The notes under the pieces: model-generated
Database searches by the model: none
Told to the model about the DNA's origin: nothing
What the model saw: the letters and a program-made list of their open reading frames with translations, nothing else
Shown here: positions 53,144 through 62,456 of the stretch, piece after piece
Layout: every line of letters begins with the position of its first letter
Numbering within the stretch: the stretch's first letter is position 1
Position numbers and translations under genes: made by a program
NCBI RefSeq assembly: GCF_001267175.1
Contig: NZ_CP012358.1
Coordinates: forward strand, 2,169,001-2,233,000
DNA length: 64,000 bases
Direction: 5' to 3'
From: Thiopseudomonas alkaliphila
GTDB taxonomy: Bacteria > Pseudomonadota > Gammaproteobacteria > Pseudomonadales > Pseudomonadaceae

Positions 53144-54373
53144 TTAAGAATCGGAGGGGGCCGGTAGTTGTTGGCTGCCTGCAGTAAGCTGCAAGCCTTC
53201 GCTGAACAGCTGATTACTGCGCTGAGTTTCACCTAGCTCACCGAGCAACTGTGCTAGCTCGACACAGGTCTGTGCTTGACGGGCATGCTGTAGGCTACGT
53301 TCAAAATAGTCTTTAGCTTTACCCCATAACTGATTTTTTACACATAAGCGGGCTAAGCAGCGTAATAAAATAGGATTGTTCGGTTGTTGTGGTAACCAGC
53401 TTTCTGCTAACTGTAGTTGTTTAGCGAGATCCGAGCCTGGAATACGGCCATAGAGTTCGATTAAACGATTATTTAATGACTGTTTAAGGGCTTGGCGTAG
53501 TAGCTGTTCAGCTTCGTTACTGGAGCCTAAACGATGTAGCTCAAAGCTGTAAGCCGCTAAGATTGCAGGATCATGACGTAACGAGTTAGAGAGCTGTTTC
53601 CATGCCTGTTGCAGTTTTTCGCGCGCAAGTTGTTGATCACTTTCTAACTCACAGCTTTGCTCAATCCGCCCAATCCAGGCTTTGCGCTCTAGCTCATCGA
53701 GCTGCTCTGGGGTCATGGTTTTAGCTTTACGTAGCGCTGGCAGTAAAGATAAAACCGTTGGCCAATCTTCTTGGATTTGCAGGACATGCTGCAATCGCTC
53801 TAAGACTTCTTTGTTGGTAGGGTAATTATGTTGCATGGCCATTAGCGTTTCCTGGGCAGCAAAACGATCATCCCTATACCATTGCAGCTCAGCATGGGTG
53901 AGTGCTACTGCTAGTTCGGCTTTTGGCTGGCGAGCGAGGGCTTGCTCTAAATAGCTTTCAGCCTCTTCAGAGTGACCTAGGCGCTCAGCGGCTTGGGCCG
54001 CGCCAAGTAGATAGACTAAAGGCTGTGGGTTATCACGGGCTGCTAGTTTTAAGTGGCGGAGAGCCGTTTCCCAACGACCTTCAGCTAGTTCAAGCATACC
54101 TTTTTCGGCCGCAATGCGAGCGCGACGACGGCGATTGAGGCTCGACCAAGGGTTTAAAACACCAGCAGAAATTAGCAACATAGTGAGTAACAGTCGTATG
54201 GCATATAGCGCTACACCAATAACCGCTAAAATAGCTAAAAAGACCCACAAACTGGACTCAAAACGATAACCTTTCCAAGCCAGCAGAACATAACCGGTGT
54301 GTTGGGTCATCATCACGCCAACGGCTGCGGCAATCACGATGGCGAGTAAAATAAATAAATAGGCGCGCTTCAT
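53144..54373 (-). CDS. hemY: HemY, TPR-containing heme-biosynthesis-associated protein
   Basis: 409 residues: two N-terminal membrane helices (about 5-20 and 40-65) followed by tetratricopeptide-like helices (WETALRHLKLAARDNPQPL, AAQAAERLGHSEEAESYLEQA). HemY accompanies hemC and hemD in gammaproteobacteria and affects late heme synthesis by an unclear mechanism; it is not the protoporphyrinogen oxidase of Gram-positives with the same name. It starts two bases after hemX, so it is in the same operon. Confidence 0.9.
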   Translation of the reverse strand: MKRAYLFILLAIVIAAAVGVMMTQHTGYVLLAWKGYRFESSLWVFLAILAVIGVALYAIRLLLTMLLISAGVLNPWSSLNRRRRARIAAEKGMLELAEGRWETALRHLKLAARDNPQPLVYLLGAAQAAERLGHSEEAESYLEQALARQPKAELAVALTHAELQWYRDDRFAAQETLMAMQHNYPTNKEVLERLQHVLQIQEDWPTVLSLLPALRKAKTMTPEQLDELERKAWIGRIEQSCELESDQQLAREKLQQAWKQLSNSLRHDPAILAAYSFELHRLGSSNEAEQLLRQALKQSLNNRLIELYGRIPGSDLAKQLQLAESWLPQQPNNPILLRCLARLCVKNQLWGKAKDYFERSLQHARQAQTCVELAQLLGELGETQRSNQLFSEGLQLTAGSQQLPAPSDS

Positions 54374-54375
54374 AA

Positions 54376-55539
54376 TTAATTAGCCTCTTGTTCAGTGGCT
54401 GCTTTAGGTTGTGCCCGTTGCTGAATATAGGTTTGCAGTGTGTGGATTGCGGCAGAAAGGTCAGGCATTTTCTGATTGACAGGTTGTTGGCTAAGTTCTT
54501 GTACCTGATTGCGTAAGGCTTGAGCAGGTTGATCTTCAGCGCTAAAAAACTCATCAATAATAGCTGCGGTTTGCTTGAGAGCGCCCTGATAGACCTCGGT
54601 TTCACCGTTTAGAGCGGCCCATTGCGCTTGTTCCAGCGCTAAGCTAAGGGATAGACGAACCTCAGTTAAACTTTTGCCGGCCAGCAGCGGCTTCAATACT
54701 TCACCGGTTTCAGTGCTGATGCGCACATATTTAGCCATTTCATCTTGCCATTCTTCCCAGCGTGTCGGTTGCTTAGTGGCTGATTTGGGGGCATCGGCTT
54801 GAAATTCAGGCAGAGCTGAAACCAAACTTTTAGCTTGGTCGCGTAGTGCACCTAAGCGCACAAATAAACCGGTACGATCCAATTTAGCTAGGCTATCTAG
54901 CTGGGTTAGATTTTTTGCTAGCGCTTCACGGGCGGCAAAGGCAGCAGGATCATTTTGGCTGTAGAGGATTTGATCTGCACCATCAATCAACACTCGAGCA
55001 CTGCTAACATCTTGGAGGGCAGACAAACGTAAGCTGGCCATCCGTAATAAGTGCTCAGCTTCAGCTAAGCGCCAGTCTTGGCGACTTGAGCCTAATGCTA
55101 ACTCGACCCGTTCCGCTAGTTTTTGCTGATCAGCTTGTAAGTGCGCCACTAGTTGACGCTCTTTGGCTAGCGCGTCGGCTTTAGGTAATGCGGCTAAGCG
55201 TTGCTCGAGCAGGCTCTGCTGCTCTGCTAATTGATTGTTTAATCCATCAATCGCTGTTAGCGCACTGTGTAACTCTGACTGTAGTTGTACAGTGCTGTCT
55301 GCTGGGTTTGATTGGCTTAAGCCCCAAGCCCCCAAGCCTAGACCTAAAATCGCGATGACTAAAGCGGCGCTGGCGAGGCCTTTAGCTGACTTTTCCGTGC
55401 TCTGAGTGGTTGCAGCGCTAGGTGCAGTATGAGCAGTGGTTGATTGCGAGCCAGTTGCATCTTTGCTGGAATGATTCGAGGCCGTCGCTGCAGTAGGCGC
55501 TTGAGCTGGCTTGGTTTCAGAATTAGGTGCTTGGCTCAT
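54376..55539 (-). CDS. hemX: HemX, inner-membrane protein of the heme operon
   Basis: 387 residues: a Thr/Ala/Ser-rich cytoplasmic tail (1 to about 50), one membrane helix (about 55-75, ALVIAILGLGLGAWGL), and a long periplasmic coiled coil (about 85-200) followed by helices. This is the HemX pattern of E. coli (once called uroporphyrin-III methyltransferase, although it lacks a methyltransferase fold). It lies between hemD and hemY with two- to three-base spacings. Confidence 0.9.
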   Translation of the reverse strand: MSQAPNSETKPAQAPTAATASNHSSKDATGSQSTTAHTAPSAATTQSTEKSAKGLASAALVIAILGLGLGAWGLSQSNPADSTVQLQSELHSALTAIDGLNNQLAEQQSLLEQRLAALPKADALAKERQLVAHLQADQQKLAERVELALGSSRQDWRLAEAEHLLRMASLRLSALQDVSSARVLIDGADQILYSQNDPAAFAAREALAKNLTQLDSLAKLDRTGLFVRLGALRDQAKSLVSALPEFQADAPKSATKQPTRWEEWQDEMAKYVRISTETGEVLKPLLAGKSLTEVRLSLSLALEQAQWAALNGETEVYQGALKQTAAIIDEFFSAEDQPAQALRNQVQELSQQPVNQKMPDLSAAIHTLQTYIQQRAQPKAATEQEAN

Positions 55540-55542
55540 GGC

Positions 55543-56331
55543 TTAATCCTTGTTCTTTAATAAAGATGAAGAGTGGTGCAGTGCGGCAATTAGTTTTTGG
55601 TTGCTTGCACCCTGACAATTAATAACCTGCTGCGCGCCTGCGTGTTTGGCGGTTGTCGCAACACGTGCACTGGGCACAAAAAGTGGCATGGCTTGCAGGA
55701 GGTTCCATTTATCTGCTGCTAACTTTAGCAAATTTAGTAGGCTTTGCTCACTACTAACGGCAATTCCATTGAGTTGCTCTTGGTTGATACGTTGAATTAA
55801 CTCATCGGCTGCATAGTCAGGCAGATAGCGCTGATAAATCGGTAAAAAATCCACCTGTACTTGCTGCGCTTTTAACGTATTAGCTAAAAACTCACGCCCC
55901 GTACTACCGCGTACAATCAGTACCCGTGGCTGTACTGCTTGGGTTAGCGACTGTTGAAAGCTAGGTAGGGCCAGCAACGCTTCACTGTCATCCCCGTCAT
56001 GGGGATCAGGCCAGTGCGTGACAAGTCCTTGTTGTTGCAGAATCTTTCCCGAAGCCGCGCCTACGGTAAACCAAGTTGGGTGTAGCGGTGGCTGCACCCA
56101 ATAACGATCTAAGCGCTCAAGAATTAAGCGAGCAGCGGGTTTGCTGACCACCACAATGGCGTGATATTGATCTAGATTTAGCAATAGCGCGCGCTGCGCG
56201 GCTGTTTCAGCCAGTTCGCGCATGGCCAATAACGGCAAGCTGCTGCTATAAATTTGCTGCTCAGCCAGCTGCGCTGCTAGCAGAGCGCAGTCGGCAGCGG
56301 GCCGAGTGATCAATAAGCGCCATGCACTCAT
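55543..56331 (-). CDS. hemD: Uroporphyrinogen-III synthase
   Basis: 262-residue enzyme that closes and inverts ring D of hydroxymethylbilane to uroporphyrinogen III. The sequence is poorly conserved in this family, but the start [12 protein letters not shown], the central [14 protein letters not shown] and [17 protein letters not shown], and the C-terminal [14 protein letters not shown] fit. It overlaps hemC by four bases, as in other gammaproteobacteria. Confidence 0.92.
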   Translation of the reverse strand: MSAWRLLITRPAADCALLAAQLAEQQIYSSSLPLLAMRELAETAAQRALLLNLDQYHAIVVVSKPAARLILERLDRYWVQPPLHPTWFTVGAASGKILQQQGLVTHWPDPHDGDDSEALLALPSFQQSLTQAVQPRVLIVRGSTGREFLANTLKAQQVQVDFLPIYQRYLPDYAADELIQRINQEQLNGIAVSSEQSLLNLLKLAADKWNLLQAMPLFVPSARVATTAKHAGAQQVINCQGASNQKLIAALHHSSSLLKNKD

Positions 56332-57269
56332 GGTGTTTCAGCGTCCTGATAAACTGCGGCTAAAATCTCGCCTGCGCCTTGGCTGAGTAAGTCTTCAGCG
56401 ACCTGCACCCCCAATTGACTGGCTTGGGTGCGTGGAGCACGGGCTTGGGCCATCAGTAACTGACTGCCATCGGGCTGACCGACCATACCACGCAACCATA
56501 GTTGATCTTGTTCGAGTACGGCATAGCAAGCGATAGGCACTTGGCAGCCACCATTAAGATGCGTGTTTAGGGCACGTTCGGCGGTGACTCGATCAGCAGT
56601 ATCGGGATCATGTAGCACAGCTAATAGTTGATGCAGTTCGTCATCATCGACGCGGCACTCAATACCTACCGCACCTTGGCCGCCAGCTGGAAGGCTATCT
56701 TCAACCGATAAATAGCTGCGAATCCGCTCAGCAAAGCCTAAACGCAGTAGACCCGCTGCAGCTAAAATAATGGCGTCGTACTCTCCCGCATCCAATTTGG
56801 CGAGACGGGTATTCACGTTGCCACGTAAAAAATTAATGGTTAGATCGGGGCGAAGTTTTAGTAGTTGGGCTTGGCGGCGTAAGCTGGAGGTGCCGACAAT
56901 ACTGCCTTGGGGCAGCTCGTCTAATGAAGAAAAATTATTGGAAACAAAGGCGTCGCGTGGATCTTCGCGCTCACAGATGCAAAATAACCCCAAGCCTTCA
57001 GGAAAATGCATAGGTACATCTTTCATTGAGTGCACAGCAATATCTGCCCGGTCTTCGAGTAACGCCAGCTCTAACTCTTTAACAAATAAGCCTTTACCGC
57101 CAATTTTCGCCAGCGGTGAGTCCAGTAGTTGGTCACCGCGACTAACCATAGGGACTAAGCTAACTTTAAGATTCGGGTGAGCTTTTTCTAACTCACTTTT
57201 AACAAATTCGGCTTGCCACAAAGCAAGCGCACTTTTACGAGTAGCAATACGAATTTCACGAGATGACAT
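56328..57269 (-). CDS. hemC: Hydroxymethylbilane synthase (porphobilinogen deaminase)
   Basis: 313-residue enzyme joining four porphobilinogens into hydroxymethylbilane. The dipyrromethane cofactor cysteine is C242 in [11 protein letters not shown], the same number as in E. coli, and [11 protein letters not shown] and SLRRQAQLL (substrate arginines) are present. I chose ATG 57269 ([13 protein letters not shown]), the family start, over an in-frame start 20 codons upstream. It leads the operon hemC-hemD-hemX-hemY, behind algR. Confidence 0.96.
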   Translation of the reverse strand: MSSREIRIATRKSALALWQAEFVKSELEKAHPNLKVSLVPMVSRGDQLLDSPLAKIGGKGLFVKELELALLEDRADIAVHSMKDVPMHFPEGLGLFCICEREDPRDAFVSNNFSSLDELPQGSIVGTSSLRRQAQLLKLRPDLTINFLRGNVNTRLAKLDAGEYDAIILAAAGLLRLGFAERIRSYLSVEDSLPAGGQGAVGIECRVDDDELHQLLAVLHDPDTADRVTAERALNTHLNGGCQVPIACYAVLEQDQLWLRGMVGQPDGSQLLMAQARAPRTQASQLGVQVAEDLLSQGAGEILAAVYQDAETP

Positions 57270-57393
57270 AGTTAAACATCCAATCCAAACAGTTCGGTGC
57301 GGCACAGCATGACACTCAAGGTCACACAACTAAATAAAGGATACAAGAATCACGAATGATAACAGGCAGCGCCAACGAATGCCGGATTCTTGT

Positions 57394-58137
57394 TTAACTG
57401 CCGTGCTCTTCAATGGCTTTACGGACTGCGCTGGCATGTCGGCGGCTAACATTTAATGGGTGGTCTAGCCCTTTAAGGTGAATTTGTAAGGCGTTACTGC
57501 TGGTTCGCTCTAGACGTTGAGCAGCATCTAAGTTAATCAGTGCATTGCGATGGATGCGTAAAAATTGATCACCCAGTTCTTCTTCTAAGAACTTTAAAGA
57601 GTCTTCGATCAGGACTTCTCCTTGGGTATGAATGACTGATACATACTTATTATCGGCAATAAAACAAATAACTGACTTAATGGGAACTAATTCATTGCCT
57701 TTGTGGGTTCTAGCTGAGATGTGAGTTCGTCCATGTTCTGTTGTAGTTTTGTTCTGTTTATTGAGTCGTAGTCGAATAAATTTAGCCGCGTTATCTAACG
57801 CCTTGTTTAGTTGCTCTAACCGGATAGGGGTAACTAGATAGCCTTCAGCGCAGGCATCAAAGGCTTGTAAGGCATACTCATCATGCGCTGTATAGAAAAT
57901 AACAGCAGGGGGAGGGTTCAATTGTTTAAGTTGCGCGGCTGTTTCTAGTCCAGAAAGTCCTGAAATGTTGAAGTCTAACAAGACAACTTCAGGCACATAT
58001 TGTTTAGCGAGATCAATGGTTTCTTGGCTGTTTCTAGCCTCTTTAGTCAAAACGTTATAGCTGTTGAACTGCTTTAAAAGGCGCAATAACCGCTCTTTTG
58101 CTAGAGGGGCGTCGAGAGCAATTAATACATTCATCAT
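57394..58137 (-). CDS. algR: AlgR-like LytTR response regulator with a degenerate receiver
   Basis: 247 residues: an N-terminal receiver (1 to about 120) and a C-terminal LytTR DNA-binding domain (about 140-245; HISARTHKGNEL, FIADNKYVSVIH, RIHRNALINLD, LNVSRRHASAVRKA). It aligns with P. aeruginosa AlgR and keeps the place before hemC. The phospho-acceptor Asp (LLDFNISG) and the Thr of YTAHDE are kept. However, the acidic cluster VDDEP is ALDAP here, and the invariant lysine of the LVKP motif is threonine (LVTPIR). The kinase gene algZ (fimS) that normally precedes it is absent. Phosphorylation control may be lost (inference). Confidence 0.85.
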   Translation of the reverse strand: MMNVLIALDAPLAKERLLRLLKQFNSYNVLTKEARNSQETIDLAKQYVPEVVLLDFNISGLSGLETAAQLKQLNPPPAVIFYTAHDEYALQAFDACAEGYLVTPIRLEQLNKALDNAAKFIRLRLNKQNKTTTEHGRTHISARTHKGNELVPIKSVICFIADNKYVSVIHTQGEVLIEDSLKFLEEELGDQFLRIHRNALINLDAAQRLERTSSNALQIHLKGLDHPLNVSRRHASAVRKAIEEHGS

Positions 58138-58612
58138 GATTGGATTCTCAGTCGGTTAAGGCATGGCTTGGTCTTTTTGAGCAGGCTTAATTTATGCACG
58201 AATCAAAAGGATTATTAGTAGCTAGCAGCATGTATAAGTAGCATTAAGCAAGGCTATTGCTCACACAAACTGGTTAATCACAGGTCAAAATATTGGCGCT
58301 TAAAGCCTGTAGGTGTCTTGCTTGAGACTTCCTTTTTGTTGGCTACGATGAGATAGCTTTAGCAATATAATCTTTGTTTTTGTTGATCGTTAAGTGTGCA
58401 TTTAAACGATGCTGTTCAATAGTAGATAGCTTTAAGTCAGTGAGAGTTCCTGAGGCCTAGGAATAGAAGAACTGAGCAATAACACTTTTGAGTGTAGGGC
58501 CTAAGTTTTTTTAGGCTGTTTGAAAGCGTTATAGCGAGGCTAGCTATAGAAGGTTACACTCGAAATGGTTTGTACGTAAGGTAGAATGTGCTATCCAATT
58601 TAGGTGACTTGC
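58138..58612. other. 475-base gene-free region upstream of the AlgR-like gene
   Basis: Divergent region where Pseudomonas relatives would have algZ and argH. No coding frame with a ribosome-binding site or family resemblance was found. One possible terminator-like structure for the plus strand lies at 58449-58511. A ten-base -10-like TAGAAT (58582-58587) stands before the next gene. The region could hold long promoters or a small RNA. Confidence 0.5.
58449..58511 (+). terminator. Possible plus-strand terminator or attenuator
   Basis: CTGAGGCC (58449-58456) can pair with GGCCTAAG (58497-58504) with one mismatch, followed at once by seven T residues (58505-58511). A nested hairpin ACACT/AGTGT (58481-58494) sits in the loop. 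No plus-strand gene lies upstream, so it could end a small RNA or attenuate the leader of the next gene. The long loop makes this tentative. Confidence 0.3.
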
Positions 58613-59533
58613 ATGCATAAAGATACAGCTCCTATTGACCCCGTTATTGGCGAGCTAACTACTCGTGAACTAGCTGATATAGGGCCTGGTCTATCCTCCA
58701 AGTGGTCTAGAGGTGGGACTAAGAAGAGGGGAGTGTACTGGCTTGCTGGGGGCCTTATACTGATAAGTGTTTGCATTGGGTTTTATTGGCAGCAACAAAG
58801 CATTAAACAGTTAAAGCAGTATTTACTTAAGGCAGAAAAAATAACACAGCAGAGACATGCGGTTGATGAAGAGCAATTCGCGTTGACTATTCAACAAGCT
58901 ACGGCAAAACTGCAGTTATTGACATCACATTTAAAACAATTGAAACAGCAATTTGTAATGCAAGGGCAACAATATACCGTCATGCAGCGAGAGTTAACCT
59001 TGCTTAAAAATCAACAAGCGGAACATGCCTCTTTGGGGATTAGTCTTTCTAAGTTAAAGCAGCCATTTGCAGAGCTGAAAGCTGAGCAGTTAGAAATACA
59101 AAAAAAATTAGCTCAGTTGCAGCAGTTATATGAGCAGCAACAAACTGAGCAAAAGAGTAAACAGGAAGCGATGCAAGAGTTAGCAGACTCTTTGAGCAGG
59201 CAACAGTTGTTTCTATCAGAGCTCAAGAGGCAGCAGACAACACTTAGCGTAGATATAGCAGACTTCTCGTCGTCTCATGTCGAGCAGCAAGCTTTAGTGA
59301 ATCGTATTTTAAAGATAGAGCAGCAGCTAGAAAAAGCATTGCAAGAGTCGCAAAGTCATGCTGATTTAGCCTCATTAAAAGCGGATAATTTGTGGCTTAA
59401 AATGGAGTTTGAGCAGTTACAGGCTCAGCATAAAAAAAGCTTGGACTTAGAAAAAGTAATCATGAAACAAGAGTTTGATGCTTATAAGACGCAGTTCAAT
59501 CGACGCTTGTCTGAGCTTGAGCGCAATCAGTGA
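58613..59533 (+). CDS. Membrane-anchored coiled-coil protein, function unknown
   Basis: 306 residues I cannot assign to a named family. Residues about 40-60 form a single membrane helix (VYWLAGGLILISVCIGFYW) after a basic cytoplasmic stretch (KWSRGGTKKRG). The rest is a glutamine- and leucine-rich coiled coil with heptad-like spacing to the end. ATG 58613 has AGGTGA six bases upstream; the frame also opens at a GTG three codons earlier. The 3' end overlaps the gacS end by seven bases, tail to tail. A structural or scaffolding role is possible, but nothing in the sequence shows it. Confidence 0.7.
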   Translation: MHKDTAPIDPVIGELTTRELADIGPGLSSKWSRGGTKKRGVYWLAGGLILISVCIGFYWQQQSIKQLKQYLLKAEKITQQRHAVDEEQFALTIQQATAKLQLLTSHLKQLKQQFVMQGQQYTVMQRELTLLKNQQAEHASLGISLSKLKQPFAELKAEQLEIQKKLAQLQQLYEQQQTEQKSKQEAMQELADSLSRQQLFLSELKRQQTTLSVDIADFSSSHVEQQALVNRILKIEQQLEKALQESQSHADLASLKADNLWLKMEFEQLQAQHKKSLDLEKVIMKQEFDAYKTQFNRRLSELERNQ

Positions 59534-62310
59534 TTGAGCGGATTTACTTTGCCACGGCATTCCGACATCACACGTTCAATACAGTGTATTAGTACGTTTA
59601 TTTCTTGATTAATCTCGCCGCCCGGTTTTTTAAGTAAAGCTTCACAGAGTTTGCATTGCGCGCGCAACTGAGGGACTCCACAATATTTGGTAGCGCCATG
59701 TAAACGATGTATACGTTCCAGTAAATTGTCGCGCTCGCCTTCAGCTAGAGCTTGTTGAATATAATCACGATCAGCAGGCAATGAATCTAGTAATAACTCT
59801 AATAAGTCCAAAGCTAACTTTTTACGCCCCCCAGCTAGTTGAATGCTTTCTGAGAAATCAAACACAGCAAGTTGTGGCGTATGATTGGTTGCTGCAGTTT
59901 TTGATAGTGCGATATCGGTTTGAGCTGTGTGTGGCTGAGTGATTAGATGGCCTGTCCAGGTTAAAATAATTTGAATTAATGTTTGTTCATTTACAGGCTT
60001 AGTAATAAAGTCATTAAAGCCACGTTGTTTTAAGTCTCGGCGTTCTTCAATAAATGCATGGGCGGTGACTGCCACAATAGGAGTCGGTGAGCGGTTTGCT
60101 TCTGTTTCCCAAACGCGCATTTTGTGCATAGTTTGTTTGCCATCCAAGCCAGGCATTTTAATATCCATGAGGACTAAATCTGGAGTATTACTCTTGAAGG
60201 CTTCAAATGCTGACCAGCCATCACTAAAGCTGAGGACGTTAAGATGCATTTCTTGTAGCAGTGTGCTAATAAAAGTTAAGTTGGCTGCATTGTCATCGAC
60301 ACACATTATAGTGATAGCGTTAGTGGTTAACGGCTTTATTTGACGGCTTGTTAACTTGTGAGTTAAGAGCGGACTGGAGTGTTGATGAAACAGCTGCTGG
60401 ATCTGACGTAAGGCAACAGGTTTATGAAAAATTTGTGCCGTATAGTCTGATAAATGCTGTTGATAGACCTCTAACTCAGTAGTTGAGCAAATGAGTAGGG
60501 TAAAACAATGCTCTGCTTTTAACGTGTCTAAATAATCTTTTAATAGATATGGAGAATGCCGACGCGTATTGACTGATAAAATTGCGTAGCGGATGGGAGA
60601 GGTACTCTTTTTAGAGTCTTGAACCTGTTGCACAAGATGTTTTAAATCATCAGCAACCATAGGTGTTAGTCCCAGCTCTTTTAGCTGTAAATGAAGGCTC
60701 TGTCGCGCTAATAAATGCTCTTCGAAAGTAATCACACAATCGTTCTCTAAGTGTGAGAGAAGAGTAGGTTCTGCGTCTGATAAAGACTTTTTAAGTGGTA
60801 AGGTAAACCAGAACTCTGAACCAATATTCGCTTGGCTTTTAACCCCAATAGCGCCTCCCATTTGCTCAATGAGATGCTTTGAAATGCTTAAGCCTAATCC
60901 TGAGCCCTGCGCATGATGGGGCATGTTGCTATGTACCTGCTTAAAGGCTTCAAATAAGCTTTTTAGCTCGCTTTCTTGCAGGCCAATACCCGTATCTTGT
61001 ATACAAAAGCGGATTAATGAGGTGTCCCCTTGTTCCTCTTCTAGCATGACGCGTATTGCTACATGCCCCTCATGGGTAAACTTAATAGCATTACTGATTA
61101 GGTTAGTCAGTACTTGCTGGAGTCGTAGGGGGTCACCAATAAAACTATTAGGTGTGTCTTGATAAATGAGCTGAATGAGTTCTAATTGTTTCTCATGAGC
61201 GCTGGTGGAAAGTAGCATCAAAGTGTCATGTAAAATATCTCTTAAACTAAAGGGCATATTTTCAAAAATAACTTTGCCTGCTTCAAGACGTGAAAGATCT
61301 AGTACCTGATTTAGAATGCCTAGTAAGTTTTCGGCTGAGGTCTGAATGGTATCCAGGTAGTTCATCTGTCGACTAGATAGCTCACTTTTTTTCAAGAGGC
61401 TAGTAAAGCCTAAAATACCATTGAGCGGGGTGCGAATTTCATGGCTAATACTGGTTAAAAATTCGGTTTTAATGCGACTGGTCTCTACGGCTTCTTTACG
61501 CGCTTTATTCAACTCAATATTTTGTATTTCAATGGTTTCAAGGTTGTGGCGAATATCTAAGGTTGACTGTTCAATGCTATTTAGCATGTCTTCTTGCGCA
61601 TCTTGAATTGCAATAAACATTTGATTGAGCTTTTTAGCTAGTTGGTCTAAGTCAGGGCACCCCACAGGAGCAATACGCGTACTAAGGTCTCCAGCACTAA
61701 TTTGTGAGATGTTATGAGTAATAGCGCGTAATGGCTTAATCATTTTTTCGGCAAAGCGTGCAGCAAGAAAGCCTGAAATGGCAAGGCCTAGCAAAATGAT
61801 AATTAAAGTAATTAGGCCAATACGATAGCTATCTAGCAAAGTAGCTATATGTGAAACTTCGAGCTCTAGCCAGCCTAGAGGTTGGTCTATAGGAGCTGCG
61901 CTTAAAGGTTCGGTGTGGAGTGGGTAAATCGGTAAAATCAGCATTGAATATTGATAGCCGCTTACAATTTGTAGGCTACTACTGTAATAGCTGGTTTTAT
62001 GCTGAGTGGCTGGACCTACTTTAACAATGGGGTTTCCATGGGCATCATGAAAGTGAACAGCGCGCACATCATGATTACCTAATATCTGTTGGGCTAAGAT
62101 ATGTAAGGTTTCAGTATCTTTCTGGGCTAATGCTACATTGCTTAATCGAGCGGTTTGCTCAGCAATAATGTAGGAGCGCTGCATTAATTGGGCTTCTGCT
62201 TGATTAACCAGCATCCAAATAAAGCCAACACCTAGGCTCATAGCTAGTAAAGCAGCAGGGAGTAAAGTGAAATACAGTACACGACTTTTGAGATTCAAGC
62301 GGCTGAGCAC
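59527..62310 (-). CDS. gacS: Hybrid sensor histidine kinase GacS (BarA-type)
   Basis: 927-residue inner-membrane kinase of the Gac/Rsm pathway. Order: membrane helix 1, periplasmic sensor, membrane helix 2, HAMP (about 190-245), HisKA with H290 (SISHEIRTPLNGILG), HATPase (NAIKFTHEGHVAI, GSGLGLSISKHLIEQMGG), receiver with D716 (LVLMDIKMPGLDG) and a C-terminal Hpt with H868 (HRLHGATKYCG). These numbers are close to P. aeruginosa GacS. I chose GTG 62310, with AGGA eight bases upstream; the frame opens earlier at a TTG without a site. The partner GacA is not in the window. Next to cysM, as in Pseudomonas. Confidence 0.92.
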   Translation of the reverse strand: MLSRLNLKSRVLYFTLLPAALLAMSLGVGFIWMLVNQAEAQLMQRSYIIAEQTARLSNVALAQKDTETLHILAQQILGNHDVRAVHFHDAHGNPIVKVGPATQHKTSYYSSSLQIVSGYQYSMLILPIYPLHTEPLSAAPIDQPLGWLELEVSHIATLLDSYRIGLITLIIILLGLAISGFLAARFAEKMIKPLRAITHNISQISAGDLSTRIAPVGCPDLDQLAKKLNQMFIAIQDAQEDMLNSIEQSTLDIRHNLETIEIQNIELNKARKEAVETSRIKTEFLTSISHEIRTPLNGILGFTSLLKKSELSSRQMNYLDTIQTSAENLLGILNQVLDLSRLEAGKVIFENMPFSLRDILHDTLMLLSTSAHEKQLELIQLIYQDTPNSFIGDPLRLQQVLTNLISNAIKFTHEGHVAIRVMLEEEQGDTSLIRFCIQDTGIGLQESELKSLFEAFKQVHSNMPHHAQGSGLGLSISKHLIEQMGGAIGVKSQANIGSEFWFTLPLKKSLSDAEPTLLSHLENDCVITFEEHLLARQSLHLQLKELGLTPMVADDLKHLVQQVQDSKKSTSPIRYAILSVNTRRHSPYLLKDYLDTLKAEHCFTLLICSTTELEVYQQHLSDYTAQIFHKPVALRQIQQLFHQHSSPLLTHKLTSRQIKPLTTNAITIMCVDDNAANLTFISTLLQEMHLNVLSFSDGWSAFEAFKSNTPDLVLMDIKMPGLDGKQTMHKMRVWETEANRSPTPIVAVTAHAFIEERRDLKQRGFNDFITKPVNEQTLIQIILTWTGHLITQPHTAQTDIALSKTAATNHTPQLAVFDFSESIQLAGGRKKLALDLLELLLDSLPADRDYIQQALAEGERDNLLERIHRLHGATKYCGVPQLRAQCKLCEALLKKPGGEINQEINVLIHCIERVMSECRGKVNPLNH

Positions 62311-62456
62311 AGACTTATTCCTAGTTGCGACTAAATGAGATAAAATCAAGGTGTTTATACGGTTTGGTTATAAGTGGCCGATAAGTGACATTATCAGTTA
62401 AAGCAATTAGGCGGTATTATGCCTGAATTATTTATTAGCAGATTTAGAAATCGACC

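Noticed and set aside
57343..57393. Inverted repeat ACAAGAATC / GATTCTTGT between algR and hemC as a terminator
   Set aside because: The loop is 33 bases and no T-tract follows on the minus strand; the pairing may be chance.
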